NCBI GenBank assembly: GCA_002812745.2
Contig: NCSJ02000042.1
Coordinates: 124,001 to 188,000 of the forward strand
DNA length: 64,000 nt
From: Scytalidium lignicola
Lineage: Eukaryota > Ascomycota > Leotiomycetes
Reading direction: 5' to 3'
Within the stretch, counting starts at the first letter, position 1. Each line of letters starts with the position of its first letter. Shown piece after piece: positions 1 through 10,503 of the stretch. The position numbers were made by a program, and so were the translations under genes. The notes below the pieces were generated by a model that was not told the DNA's origin, did no database searches, and saw only the letters and a program-made list of their open reading frames with translations.

Positions 1-651
1 GGTAACAGGTTTAAATTAAACCACTTCGTAACACAAGAGGACCTGCCAATTAAGGATATAAGACCTGACTGTAGATGAAGTGCTGCCCAGTCATAGCTGC
101 ACAGTTGTCTAGCGAATACGTTGCAGGCCCCAAGCTCGACGTATTAAGAACGTATGTGTCAACAACTTGCTCTTGAGCAATACAACTTTGCGTCAAGGTG
201 TAATTATTGTGAATGAATGAAGGAGAGTTCTGAGGACTAAACAGGTGTACCAAGGACCGAATTTGGTTACAATGCAAACCTTAAAAGGTTTGACAAAGAC
301 TAGGCTCTAACAAAGGGCCGCCTGTTCAGCTGAAACATGAGCACTGAGACAAGGGCCATTACCTAAACCTAAGTCGAGGGCTACAAACGATTTTTAATGC
401 GCTAGCCAAAGTCTATTATCCACTTGTAACAGCTGGGCTAAAATTGAAAAAGGCGATTTGGTAGTCAAACGTACCAGTAATTACTTGGAGTAACTTACAA
501 AAGCGTCAATCTTCGTTATACCTTGTGAACCACGAAACGAAATGTCATATATTGAAGTATCAGACGTTAGACATAATCATATATCAGCACAAAAATTTCC
601 CAGTTTCACAACATATTCCGTAAAAGTTAAACTCTCCCAAATACTTATGCC
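1..651. other. Intergenic, no gene recognised
   Basis: AT-leaning sequence at the window edge. The only open frame (complement of 50-277, 75 residues) has no motif I recognise and no splice partner, so it is not called as a gene. Confidence 0.5.
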
Positions 652-2576
652 TCAGTTCCAATTAGGCAATTCCGTGATGTTATGCACGTAGACCCCCGTA
701 TTTAACGTGTTTGAATTACACAAATATTGCAAACATGCAAGGAATTTCCGTTCATTAGTCACACGAATACTATCGTTTACTAGTAAGAAGTCACTCTCTT
801 TCTTGAAGCCAATTGTGAAGGGATCTTCACTACTAAGGAGTTGGAGTAGTTTTGTCCAGGATGGATAGCTTGACTTGCGATCTAAGATATCACTTATGCA
901 AATAATATCTTCTTTGTTCGGATTATTAGCTCGAATGAAGTGGAGTACCATAGAATTGACTTTGGGATCAAGTTGTGGCCGATTCGTAAGCTCGTATCCT
1001 CCTTCCTCGTGTATGCCATGTGGCCCGAAGTTTACTGGCATGGGACTTTCAACTTTGGTTGAGTCGGAATCAGACAACTCGCCTGGCAACTCAACGGGTG
1101 CATTTGTTTTTGCAGTTTGCATCGCAATGGACTGAGTCGTCTGTCGCTGGGCCATCCGCTCAGGCAAGACTGAAGTTTCCATACTTAGCGATCCATTTCC
1201 TGTTAGACCACCCAGAGAAGGACCAATGGTTGAGTCTGCGTGAACTGGCCTGCGCAAACCTAGGCGACTTGTCAAGTCCTCCCTTGCTTCGTCCTTCATT
1301 GATTGGGTTAAAGCTAATATGATGGTTTTATACTGTTTATAAACTGTCGGCGTTACCGGGGGAGGAGCTCTCCACGTTGGATATAATTTCTGATGACATG
1401 AGGAGACGCGAAAGCAGGATGGATGTTGTTCTAGAAACTTATGGCACAGATAACAGGACTTTTTACTCACTCCAATAAATGGAAATATAGGACTGCAGTC
1501 TGGGTTGTCATCATAGAAGCGAACTAGTTGCATTTCAGCGTGGACAGTCAAATCCAATTTGTTGCGTAAATTCCGGAAATAGGTCTCCACATCTTGCTCG
1601 CCCCAAACGCTGGCGAGTCGGGGCAAGAATTGTTCTACTCGATCCCCTATTGTTCTTTTTAATATCGCAGAGAGCGTCATCTCTTCTGAAATAGCAGGCT
1701 TTATCTTTTGGGGAGCTTCCACCAATGCAATCACCATCGGGCTAAATAATGCAGGATCTTCGATAGCGAGTCGTACCAATGCCCTGGAAGCTATGCTATA
1801 CCGTCCTAGCTTGAGTATTCTGCAAATCCACCCCGGTAACAACTTGTTTTCAGTAGGGTATGCGGCTTTCAGGTAGTTAATATAGGACTTTCTGCCTTTC
1901 TCGGCCCATTTGACAATGTTGAATAGTGCGTCTATTTCTGGGCCAAGAGCGCAAACATCCCGAATCGAGAAGATGTATTTATACCATTCTAGAAATTCGC
2001 CAGGCCGGGAAAGATCGTAGTCAGAATCTAAAATACGATCTTCCACCTCAGAAACAGATTTTGCAAGGCCGCCACTGCTTGCATTACGGAGGACATCCTT
2101 GATGTAATGTTGGATCTTCGAAATGTCGAGTTCGATGATTTTTCGCAATATCTCGGCTTGTGTAGCTGAGGGATCTCCCGCTGAAAAGAATGATGTTAGG
2201 CCAATTCTGCCCTGTGGTTTCAGGAGATCATACAGTTACTGATAAACTTGCTCAACATATCAATTATCTCCCGGAGACGAAATAGGGTTTCATTAGACAC
2301 CCCAGTGTTGCTGGCTATCCGAAGCACTGTTCCATCCGAACTACCTTTCTCCAAACTGGCAGCAGATATACTATCCGGATCTTTTACCGTAGCGCACATG
2401 AGAGCAATAGAGTCTAGAAATTTTATTTTCAGTGATCGCTCTCTTGGTTCTCCAGTCTGGTTTTGATCAAGCCCGTATACCGTAGGCTCACCGCGCGAAG
2501 GATCAAGCAGATAAAGGAGAAGAACAGTTTCAATGAAGCGGTCACTCGTTCTGCCAGTTATTTCAATAGCTGCCAT
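652..2576 (-). CDS. OTT_1508-like deaminase-fold protein
   Basis: Two exons, 2576-2234 and 2180-652, joined across a 53-base intron (GTATGA donor, CTAAC branch, TTTCAG acceptor). They encode 623 residues and the frame is continuous across the junction. The catalytic signature is visible: HAEMQL at about residues 328-333 (zinc-ligand His and proton-shuttle Glu) followed by SCYLC at about 356-360 (the Cys-x-x-Cys pair). This is the H[AC]E...CxxC pattern of the cytidine-deaminase-like superfamily. A downstream YPTW motif fits the fungal OTT_1508-like deaminase family, usually 500-700 residues with a long helical N-terminal region as here. The substrate of the fungal members is not established. 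The Ser/Thr-rich tail from about residue 430 looks disordered. There is no signal peptide or membrane segment, so it is probably intracellular. The family call rests on the motif and architecture only. Confidence 0.8.
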
Positions 2577-3061
2577 TTTTATTTATGAAGGCTAGGTAGT
2601 AAAAGAAAATCAATTCTATATAGCGTCTTGAAAATATTGGAATCAGGCTGGAGACATGGCGGGGTAGAGATATATCTGAAAGCCCAAATTGAGGCCTCCC
2701 CATGCTTATTGACCTACATAGGAAGGAAGTCTCCAAATTAATATTACCAATTAAAATCTAGATATTACAGCCAATTGTGTTGACATTTTCGATTGTACAT
2801 TCTATTGTGACAGATTGGGTATTAACAAGAATCAAGAATTTATGATAAGTTATTCTGTCATATAGATTGTGCTGCACACGAGAGAATCGAATGAACTCCT
2901 CGTATTCAATACGTGTACTCAGGCTCGAGTTCTCAGAGAATCCCCAGGGACCAAGTATAACAAGTCCTTGCACTCTGCATTGTATCGGATCTGAAAGCAG
3001 CCCATTGCCAAACAGCCACATCCATCCATTTCAATAAATATACATAACACCGTAAATTATT
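2577..3061. other. Intergenic between two minus-strand genes
   Basis: This holds the upstream region of the deaminase-like gene. An 87-residue open frame on the complement of 2758-3021 starts with MWLFGNG. It has no recognisable domain and could be chance or a remnant. Confidence 0.4.
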
Positions 3062-4100
3062 TCAACCATGCCATGGGAAAGCCTCGTGGAAGCTCTGTTC
3101 AGCTGGCTTCAAAACTTCTTCAAACCATCTCGCCATCCTCCCCTCAAACTCCTCACCCCGGAAATTCTTTGTCCATTCCCCCTCTCCGGCATCCACATCC
3201 CACCCACAGTCGATATAGATATCCTTCAAGCTGCGTTCGATGATATAGACTTCTCTCGCGGCATCAAAATAAGCACGGTGGTCATCAGAGCCGCGTCCAC
3301 AGTCTTCTTAGCGAATGAAAGAGATCCGAGGGCTATCCGAGGGGTAGTAAAAAGGCATCCATTCGAGGGTTGAGATTGCTTTAGTCCATTTCCCCAGTAG
3401 GACAGCGGGAGGTTGGAAGGGTAACCGCATGAAGTATGACGCGCCTTCTAGATTGACGTCACCATCAGACACATCCAGAGATGTAAGCTGGTCTAAGAAG
3501 TATTAATAAGCCAGATAGGCAAAGCCGTTTTTCTCTAATTCACATAGCAGAGTTAGCGGAAATAAAATCTGGAATCTTGGAATGGGAACACAGGAACATT
3601 GGAGGCAAAAACATATGTGAAAACATATGTGAAAACAAATATGAAGCAATACTTCTGACCAATAATCTAATGCTATACAGATAAAACTTCCACGGAAAGT
3701 AACAGGAATACTCACAAGTTCTTACATTGTAAATTAATGCATAGCCATTAATATTCGTCGACGTTAAAGTAAGAGCATAACTAGGCAATTCATCGTCTGC
3801 GAACGCTGGGTTTCTAGACGCTCGCATACTGTCTGTATTGATGTATGATCGTGGCCACGTTTCATTTGCAATTAGATGGTCTCCGACATCTTCGGAGAGG
3901 TAAGGAAGGAGGCGCATCACAGTTATTGTGTCGTCATCGAAACCGGCTTCGTGTGCTGCCTTTGTGTCAACATTGGTGTGGCCTCCGAGAGGGGGGTGGA
4001 TGGTGGCATCAGGGGGGATATAGCGGAGTGATACGAGGAGGTTGTAGGGTGTTGTAAGGGAAGTGATGAGAGGTTCGTGAGGGTTGGGTCCTGTGGACAT
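3062..4100 (-). pseudogene. Unknown conserved-looking protein with an in-frame stop
   Basis: I chose the ATG at 4100 (MSTGPNPHEPL). The open frame upstream to 4262 reads like low-complexity leader. Exon 1 (4100-3716) joins exon 2 (3492 down) across a 223-base intron with a GTGAGT donor and CTTAG acceptor. The frame runs through EGASYFMRLPF and LEWMPFYYPSD to a TAA at 3310-3308. It then stays open in the same frame for another 81 codons, containing DIYIDCGWDVD and ending WHG at a TGA at 3064-3062. Downstream codons still look protein-like, so the TAA is probably a recent nonsense change, a sequencing error or unspliced sequence. Read through, the product would be about 271 positions; truncated it is 189 residues. 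I do not recognise the family and see no signal peptide or membrane segment. Confidence 0.5.
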
Positions 4101-4559
4101 CGTGGCTGTGATGAATAGAGTAATAGACTTCGAGGATGAAGAGGGATTTTGATCAATCAAAGCAAGTAGAAGCGAGGGAGAAGTGGATTGGAGATAAGAG
4201 AGACAATGCTGAGCCGTCGCGAGGGTAGAGGTTGAGGACTTGATTCTCCTGTTTATGCACAATAGCTTATTCTTTTATTCCAGACTTCCATTTTCCACCT
4301 AAAACCACATTGCAATGAAAACTGCTTTAAGATGATACTTGATTAGTCGATATTCACTATGATACAGCTAAAGGCATGTTTCAGGTACAAATTGATACTA
4401 AATCTGTGGTTTAAAAGGGCAAAATATGTCATAAATCTAGCGACTGACATATTCCATTTATTACGCCAATTCCCATATAAATTGCATAGTAGCCTTCGCA
4501 GTGGGATAGAGGGGAATGGATTTTATTGCATTATTGTATGCTGAGCCCATATATTTCAT

Positions 4560-5487
4560 CTAACAGGTTGGAGTTGGAGCAGCCGTGACCCCGATACATG
4601 AGCACGCACTGGAGTAACGGACACTGCCTGAGCAAGCAGAGGCATACGCTGGGATGACTGATGGCTCGACGAAGAAGGACGAGCAATCAGCGCTCCCGCT
4701 CCTGGTTGGAAACGCCGAGGCAATCACAGCTAGATGGTTTTAGTACCAATATCTGTATGTCATGTAGTGGAGCAATCACTCACCTCTGAGGCAATTGTCA
4801 TGATTGCAGGCATGAGTCGGAGATGCTGTTCCAGTGGTGGTAGAGGTTGAAGCTGAACATTCTGTTCCAATGGTAGTCACGGTTCCACCTTGGACAGTTG
4901 CTGGAGAAACAACAGTCGCATTCTTGGCTGCATCTTTGTAATCATCGACGGTTAGGTCGGCTGGAGGGTTAATAACGCCTACCATGCCAGCTGGGCAATG
5001 CTTTCCGACGGAACAGTAATACCAGATTGGGTCAGTAGTTGTGACCTCGAGAAGGTAAATGTTCTCCTAAAAGCAATGTTATTTAAGGGAGAGATAAAGT
5101 GGATATAGTAAACTTACCCCGGTGCTATTGCCAGTGATGAATCCTGAATAGAAAGGGTTCGAGGCCGCTGGCTGGCATGGATTCGAGAAATCTCCTTGAG
5201 CAACATTGTGGGTACTAAAAAAGCGGAATCGAAGTCTGTTGGATCCTAGTTAGCATTTATCCAATTATAAAACAGGACTATTCAATCAATCTTCCACTTA
5301 CACATCTCCAACGTTGGCAGTGACAGAGTCGGGAGTATATACAAGACCAGTCGCGCCCTTTTACCGATATTAGTAACAAAACAATTCCAGCAGAAGTCAA
5401 GAAATGCAAGCATACCACACTGATGTCAATAATAGCAGCATTGGCAACAGCTGCGATAGCGAGGAGGGGTGCCACAGAGAAGTACAT
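4560..5487 (-). CDS. Secreted cupredoxin-domain protein
   Basis: Five exons: 5487-5416, 5357-5302, 5235-5118, 5066-4784 and 4729-4560, with four GT-AG introns of 53-66 bases. They sum to 699 bases and 232 residues. The N-terminus MYFSVAPLLAIAAVANA is a clean signal peptide. A plastocyanin/cupredoxin-like domain follows, with all four type-1 copper ligands visible: His in STHNVAQ, then Cys, His and Met in YYCSVGKHCPAGM. A Thr/Ser-rich linker leads to a second cysteine-bearing region (ACNHDNC ... PTPTC). This is the architecture of fungal extracellular serine-rich copper-binding proteins. The protein is probably secreted; no GPI tail is evident because the C-terminus is not hydrophobic. A TATATAA box lies about 100 bases upstream of the ATG. 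Its exact role (electron transfer or copper binding) cannot be told. Confidence 0.85.
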
Positions 5488-5587
5488 CTTGGGTTTTGGA
5501 TCCTTTATTGTGAGGGGAGATACAACAAACGACTCGAATATCCAGCTGGGTTGGAGCGAAGAAGGGTCTGGAAGCTGCAACGAAAGC

Positions 5588-5594
5588 TTATATA
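5588..5594 (-). promoter_or_regulatory. TATA box of the cupredoxin gene
   Basis: On the minus strand the sequence reads TATATAA about 100 bases before the ATG at 5487. This is a usual position for a fungal TATA element. Confidence 0.4.
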
Positions 5595-5599
5595 TTCCC

Positions 5600-7169
5600 A
5601 CTCAGCCTTGTCCTGCGCTAGTACGGCACACTCTTATCACAGATTCAGGAACCAGCGGACAGGAACAATACGAGAATAAGCCCTGCACCTAAACACAACC
5701 CGAGGAACACGAAAGCTTAATCCATTCAAGCCCAAGAAAATGTCCAAGTAGCGTGGTGGGGAGGGTCCGATCTAACAGGTCCAACAGCTTCCCACATCTC
5801 TAGCTGCATACGAGATCAGCACGCAGCATTTCCAATGGAAATCCCTCCTGCCAATGATCCAGGACCCAATTGGCTGTATCGAACAGCAAGATATGACTGA
5901 ATATTGGGACATCGACACAAAAAGGCCACAAATACGAACAACCTAAATCCGAGTCATTGTAACTAGAAACGAATCTGTATGAACGTAGAACACCGTGATT
6001 CTAGTCTTTCCTTCAATAATTCAGATGATGAACAATGAATAGCGGATATGCCATGTATGGTAATTTTCAACAACTCATCAATTCCACCATTTACTCTATT
6101 CAAATACAGTATGATAGTTGCAATTACCATGGCTGTACGGAGTATTGCTACGGCCGTACTGCTCTAGCCGGTCGTAAACCAGCCTTACTATGTATATACG
6201 GAGTATATACGGAGTATATTGGACGCTATTCCATAGACTCCCAATACAATCAATTCAATCCTTCCGATACCTCCGATACCTCCGCTCCTTCCGCTACACT
6301 ATTGCTATTCAACACATTCCTTCGATAATTCAGATGTTGAATAATGAACGGTGCAGGATTCGCTCCCGATCAGGAACCGAGATGCAGGTCCCAAGTTAGT
6401 TTAAATTGTAGCGGTCACTAATCCCCTGTTAAGCAAACCCTAAGGAAAGACAATAGCGAATCCTTTGAGCATGTTCCAATACACTATTCCGAAACATCCG
6501 ACGCACGTGTTGTAGCTCCCACTTTTGCGTGAGTTCGGAGAAGGGAAGTATTTAAGGGGACGCACCGCTAGTGAAGCAATAAACCAATCATTGACGCGAA
6601 TTGGGCTAAAATTCGGCCTGCTTTAATACGTGCAAGCGATTTCCGCTATTTTGAAGTTTCTCTACAATGATCCCGCGGATTATCCAAAACAGCGTGAGGA
6701 AACCTCCCGATTCGGCCAAAAAAAAAAAAAAAAAAAAACCTCTCGCTTGCAGTCATTTCTTGCGCCCCGTTCCGTACGTAAGCACGTGGTAAGGTAAGGA
6801 CAACCAGAAGGCCAAAAGCAGCGGCTCTAATAACCGAAAAGGGTGCACCTTACCTAAAGTAGCTGTGCCAAACCCAAAGAGGCAGCGTACCTGCAGCGAT
6901 AAGGTGCAAGTAGCTGCCGAATCCGGGGGTTCAAGTCGCTGTTTTACGCAGCCATTCAAAGAAACCAATTCCACATTCCCAAATCTAGGTTCTTTCTCAC
7001 ACGTAAAGTGTCAAGTTTACAGTGTTTTATCAGGTATCCACTGATATACTATATTGTAGTCTGTGAATAGCCTTTACTTGTAGAATTAGCGATAAGGTTT
7101 CATGCGTTAAGCACATTATCCTTAATATGAGCATGAAAACTTTATTAGCTAATGTGCCTAAGGTACGTA
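5600..7169. other. Intergenic region with short repeats and a poly-A run
   Basis: No gene recognised. Three copies of TACGGAGTA occur between about 6136 and 6215, two of them in tandem inside a TATA-rich stretch, and CTCCGATAC/CTTCCG iterations follow at about 6260-6295. An uninterrupted run of about 20 A lies at 6719-6738. The 73-codon frame on the complement of 6753-6974 shows no domain. Confidence 0.45.
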
Positions 7170-8463
7170 AGGGGGTGTCAACAAGTACTCGCACACTTAA
7201 GCGAGGCGGTGTGATTAGTGTATTGCCACTTTTATGGTAAACAATTATTGTTTACTTACCATCACTACCACTACCACTACTACTACTACTGTTTTAATGG
7301 CATGGGATACTCCTACACGCGTACGATATAAGACCAAAGTCCAAGATGGTTATTCTGAACATCAAGCAGCTCGATTATTAGGCGTTCCTAATTCAACAGC
7401 TCGAGGATGGCTTCAAAAAGGCGACCGTGTACAAAAACCTCCTGGCAGGCCAGCCAAGCTCCCTGATTCTACAGTCCTTGCGATTATCCAATGGTTTACT
7501 GGCCATTATGATCGACGAATTCTTTCCCCTAAGCAAATCAAAAAGGAATTCAACTTGAATGTATCTCGGAATACAATTCTAAAAGCATTAGCACATTTTG
7601 GATATTATTATCATGTCCCTGATTGTAAGCCTGGAACCTCTACAAAAAACAGACTATTACGATAGACTTTTTGTATTGCAAATTAGGATAGACCATTGTG
7701 GTATTGGAGAAATGGAATATACACAGATGAAACTATTACACGTACAGATATGCTCAGACGTCAGCGATTACTTAGAGCAAGAGGTGAACGGCAAAGGCTT
7801 GATTGCATTCAATTTACCTTTCATTCTGGCCATAAGTCTATTATGGCATGAGCTGCTATTGGGTACAACTACAAATCAGAGCTTTATTTTGTTTCATATG
7901 AAGGAGAAGGCAAAGGATTCACACAGCAGAAGTATGCAAAGCAAATCCTTCAAGGGCCACTGAAGGAGATATTCATGGATCTGGAGAAAGGGTATAAAAC
8001 ACCAGGGACATACTGGTGTGTGGAGGATAACAGCCGTGTGCATGGTAAAAAGGATACAGCCAGAAATAAGGGGATATGCAATGGAATTCGAATAGAGTGC
8101 CATATCAAGTCAACTGATTGGCCTCCTCAATCCCCTGATTTGAATCCAATTGAAAACATATGGCAGGTCCTTAAGCAATTGCTTAGAAATCGTAAGCCTG
8201 CAGGTGGGTGGAAGCTGGAGGAGCTTAAAGAAGCCATGCAAGATATATGGGAGAATGAGATATCAATCGAACGGCATATTAACCATTTTATTGATACTAT
8301 GCCTGAAAGGATAGCCAAGGTCAGGATGCGAAAGGGAGGCCCTTCAGGGTGGTAGTAGTAGTAGTAGTAATATGGTGGTGGTAAAATAGCAATATGTAAT
8401 TACTTTATTTAGGTGGCAGAATTAATTCGCTTACAGGGGGGCGAGTATTTCTTGACACCCCCT
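7170..8463 (+). mobile_element. Tc1/mariner-type DNA transposon (degenerate)
   Basis: The element is about 1294 bases and is flanked by TA on both sides (7168-7169 and 8464-8465). Its ends are imperfect inverted repeats: AGGGGGTGTCAACAAGTACT on the left, and the same with C/G and G/A changes on the right read in reverse. The target was itself palindromic, since GTACG precedes the left TA and CGTAC follows the right TA. Inside lies one transposase reading frame with three stops. Just inside each end is a triplet array, ACT/ACC-type near 7260-7290 and GTA/GTG-type near 8352-8382, so the two arrays are inverted relative to each other. Confidence 0.9.
7297..8355 (+). pseudogene. Tc1-like DDE transposase, disrupted by three stops
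   Basis: From the ATG at 7297 one frame covers 353 codons, a normal Tc1-type length, and is interrupted by TAG at 7663, TAG at 7684 and TGA at 7849. The N-terminal part has a helix-turn-helix (HQAARLLGVPNSTARGWL). The catalytic core shows the three acidic residues: Asp in IYTDETIT, Asp in VEDNSRVH, and Glu in SPDLNPIENIW, with about 41 residues between the second and third. Both TAG stops fit CAG-to-TAG changes in a CpA context, the context favoured by RIP, and the TGA fits TGG-to-TGA. The copy therefore looks inactive. A related but distinct transposase lies at 47817-48926. Confidence 0.88.
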
Positions 8464-9561
8464 TACGTACGTAAGTACTGTCGTAAACTGTTTTTAGTAT
8501 TAGTGCACAATGGTTTGGTTTTGTATATTCTTATAGTTATTTAGAAGCCAAGCGAAGAATGCCATCATATCTTCTTTTATAACACACATTTACAACAGGT
8601 CTTTGTCGACAAAAACAGTGCTTGTAATGCATTCTCAACTTCTGCAAGGAAGGGTTAGTAAGGGTGGAGATGGTACATTCTTAGCTAGACTATTTTTGCT
8701 CTATTCCTACGATGTTGTTCATAATCTCAACGGCATGTGCTTTCTTTGCAACTCCCTTTTAACAAGTTGTTGACAATATTTGTGATGGTGTTTAGGAGTA
8801 GGCTTTGCATTGTTTGACCTCCGGACTGTCATATATAGGTTCCCGATCTGAAGATGATAACAGTTAAAAGAGTGAAGTGCAGACGATGCAATATGATGAA
8901 GGTTGAACAAGGTGCATTTCAGCAGAGGATCAATCTATATCTGAGGAAGGTAGAGAAAGATTCGATAAAAAANGAAAAGTAATAACGTAATTGAAAGGTG
9001 TATGAACACGTCGTGTTAGAGAAAAGAAGTGTGAAAGAGTTGTTACCAAGAGAGATAATGAGAGTGAGATATATTAGCAAGAGATGATATAATAGCTCTT
9101 ACTATAACAACTGAATTAACGGACAGACGGCTTTAAAGGTGGGTGAAGTCAAGTTGAGTATTGAAGTCCTCCCTGGATGCATCGCACAATGACGCTTTAT
9201 ATAGTGAAGAAAGGTATCAGAAGAATTTAAAAGTATGGACAGCGTCCTCCAAACTCTCTAATTGGAAACTGCCGTTCTTATAAGGGAATGTCATCTTTGC
9301 AACCAGTAATAAATATCAACGGTATTTACCTTATTCTTCATTATTATTAAGTCTTGAATACCTCAATATGGTAATTTAGGATTAGGAATATAAAGACATC
9401 CATAAATCTTTTTAGCATGCTATATGATTATCCTCTCAGCTACATTTCTACGAAAAGTACAAATATGGGGCATTTCATGCATCGAAATTAGGTCTGTTGA
9501 CAAATATGGATTATACCATTTTCTATATCGTTGTGGCCAAGACCTTAGGCATTAAAGACAG
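8464..9561. other. Intergenic, nothing recognised
   Basis: AT-rich spacer with an unresolved base at 8973 after an A run. Small frames such as the complement of 8719-8910 have no motif. Confidence 0.45.
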
Positions 9562-10503
9562 ATGAATGACCAAGAAAGGGCGGCAGGTCCTATTGCATTT
9601 GATTCCTCTGCTAGGACGAAGTCTAGCGAACAGATTTCGTCAGGAATTGATACTCGTCAGACCATAGGGGACGGGGAGCAAGGCCCTTCAAGCTATTATA
9701 TGCCAATACAGATAGAGAGTACATCACGTGGGCGTCCTGCGAGAATGAGTGAATACTTTGTCCCCAAAGAGGGCATTGACCGCGAAGTTATCACCGCAGA
9801 TATATGTCGCTATCTTGGAAATGATGCTTTGGTTTGGCCTGGTACGTTTGAGGTCAGTTGAGACTCCAGGGCAGATGCAACCGAAAGAGAGACGAACATG
9901 AGCTAATCTAGCTTTAGGACCCTCATACAGGACAAATCAAGCACGGGTACTTTATTAGCGCGTATCGGAATCTTACCACAGTAGGGCCCCTCTCTGAATT
10001 CACTGGATTCAGCACTGACACTGTATTAGAGCATTATTGCGGACCTTAAAGTTGATTCCGAGAGATGGGAGGCGGAAAGGAGACAAATGACATCAAGTGG
10101 ATGGAGTATAAGTGGTATCTCTTTCGTGGATTGAAATGGAAATGTTCGAAACTGACATATCTAAAAAAGAGAATATCGATCGTCCACAACGCACCACACC
10201 CGACAGTACTATGGGCCCTTGGAAACCAAATCTCTAACATATGAAACTACAGAGGCCACGTCTTCAACGATAGGTCCTTCACCCACAACCTATGGTCAGC
10301 GAAGAGTATATGGATCACAACTACATCAAAGGAATCCCATGGTCCAAACAGCCGATGCATTTTACGTTGATAGTAGAGGGGTTCATAATCCGCCAACTGA
10401 TATGCAATTCACAACTGGTGGTGACTGGGTTGTTGAACTGCAGCGAAATGATTTAACACCAAGAACGCCACTGGGAGGTTATCACCCACCTGCAGCACAG
10501 TAG
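9562..10503 (+). CDS. RfeG-like putative regulatory protein
   Basis: Four exons: 9562-9852, 9918-9980, 10030-10114 and 10172-10503, with introns of 65, 49 and 57 bases. They sum to 771 bases and 256 residues. The recognisable block begins near residue 60: EYFVPKEGIDREVITADICR, then YLGNDALV, then HGYFISAYRNLTT and IADLKVDSERWEAERR across three exons. I recall this block from fungal proteins annotated as transcription factor RfeG; the biochemical role of that family is poorly defined. The first 60 and last 120 residues are low-complexity and look disordered. No signal peptide or membrane segment is seen. The third intron is the least certain: its donor is GTATCT and the acceptor was chosen for frame. 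The family name is from memory, so treat it as tentative. Confidence 0.7.

Noticed and set aside
3610..3645. Tandem TGTGAAAACATA-type repeat
   Set aside because: It lies inside the predicted intron of the unknown gene and has only two to three copies; a small slippage repeat.
6753..6974. 73-codon frame and a GGGGGTTCAAGTC stretch resembling a tRNA T arm
   Set aside because: The complementary half of the T stem and the other arms are absent, so no tRNA or SINE can be drawn.
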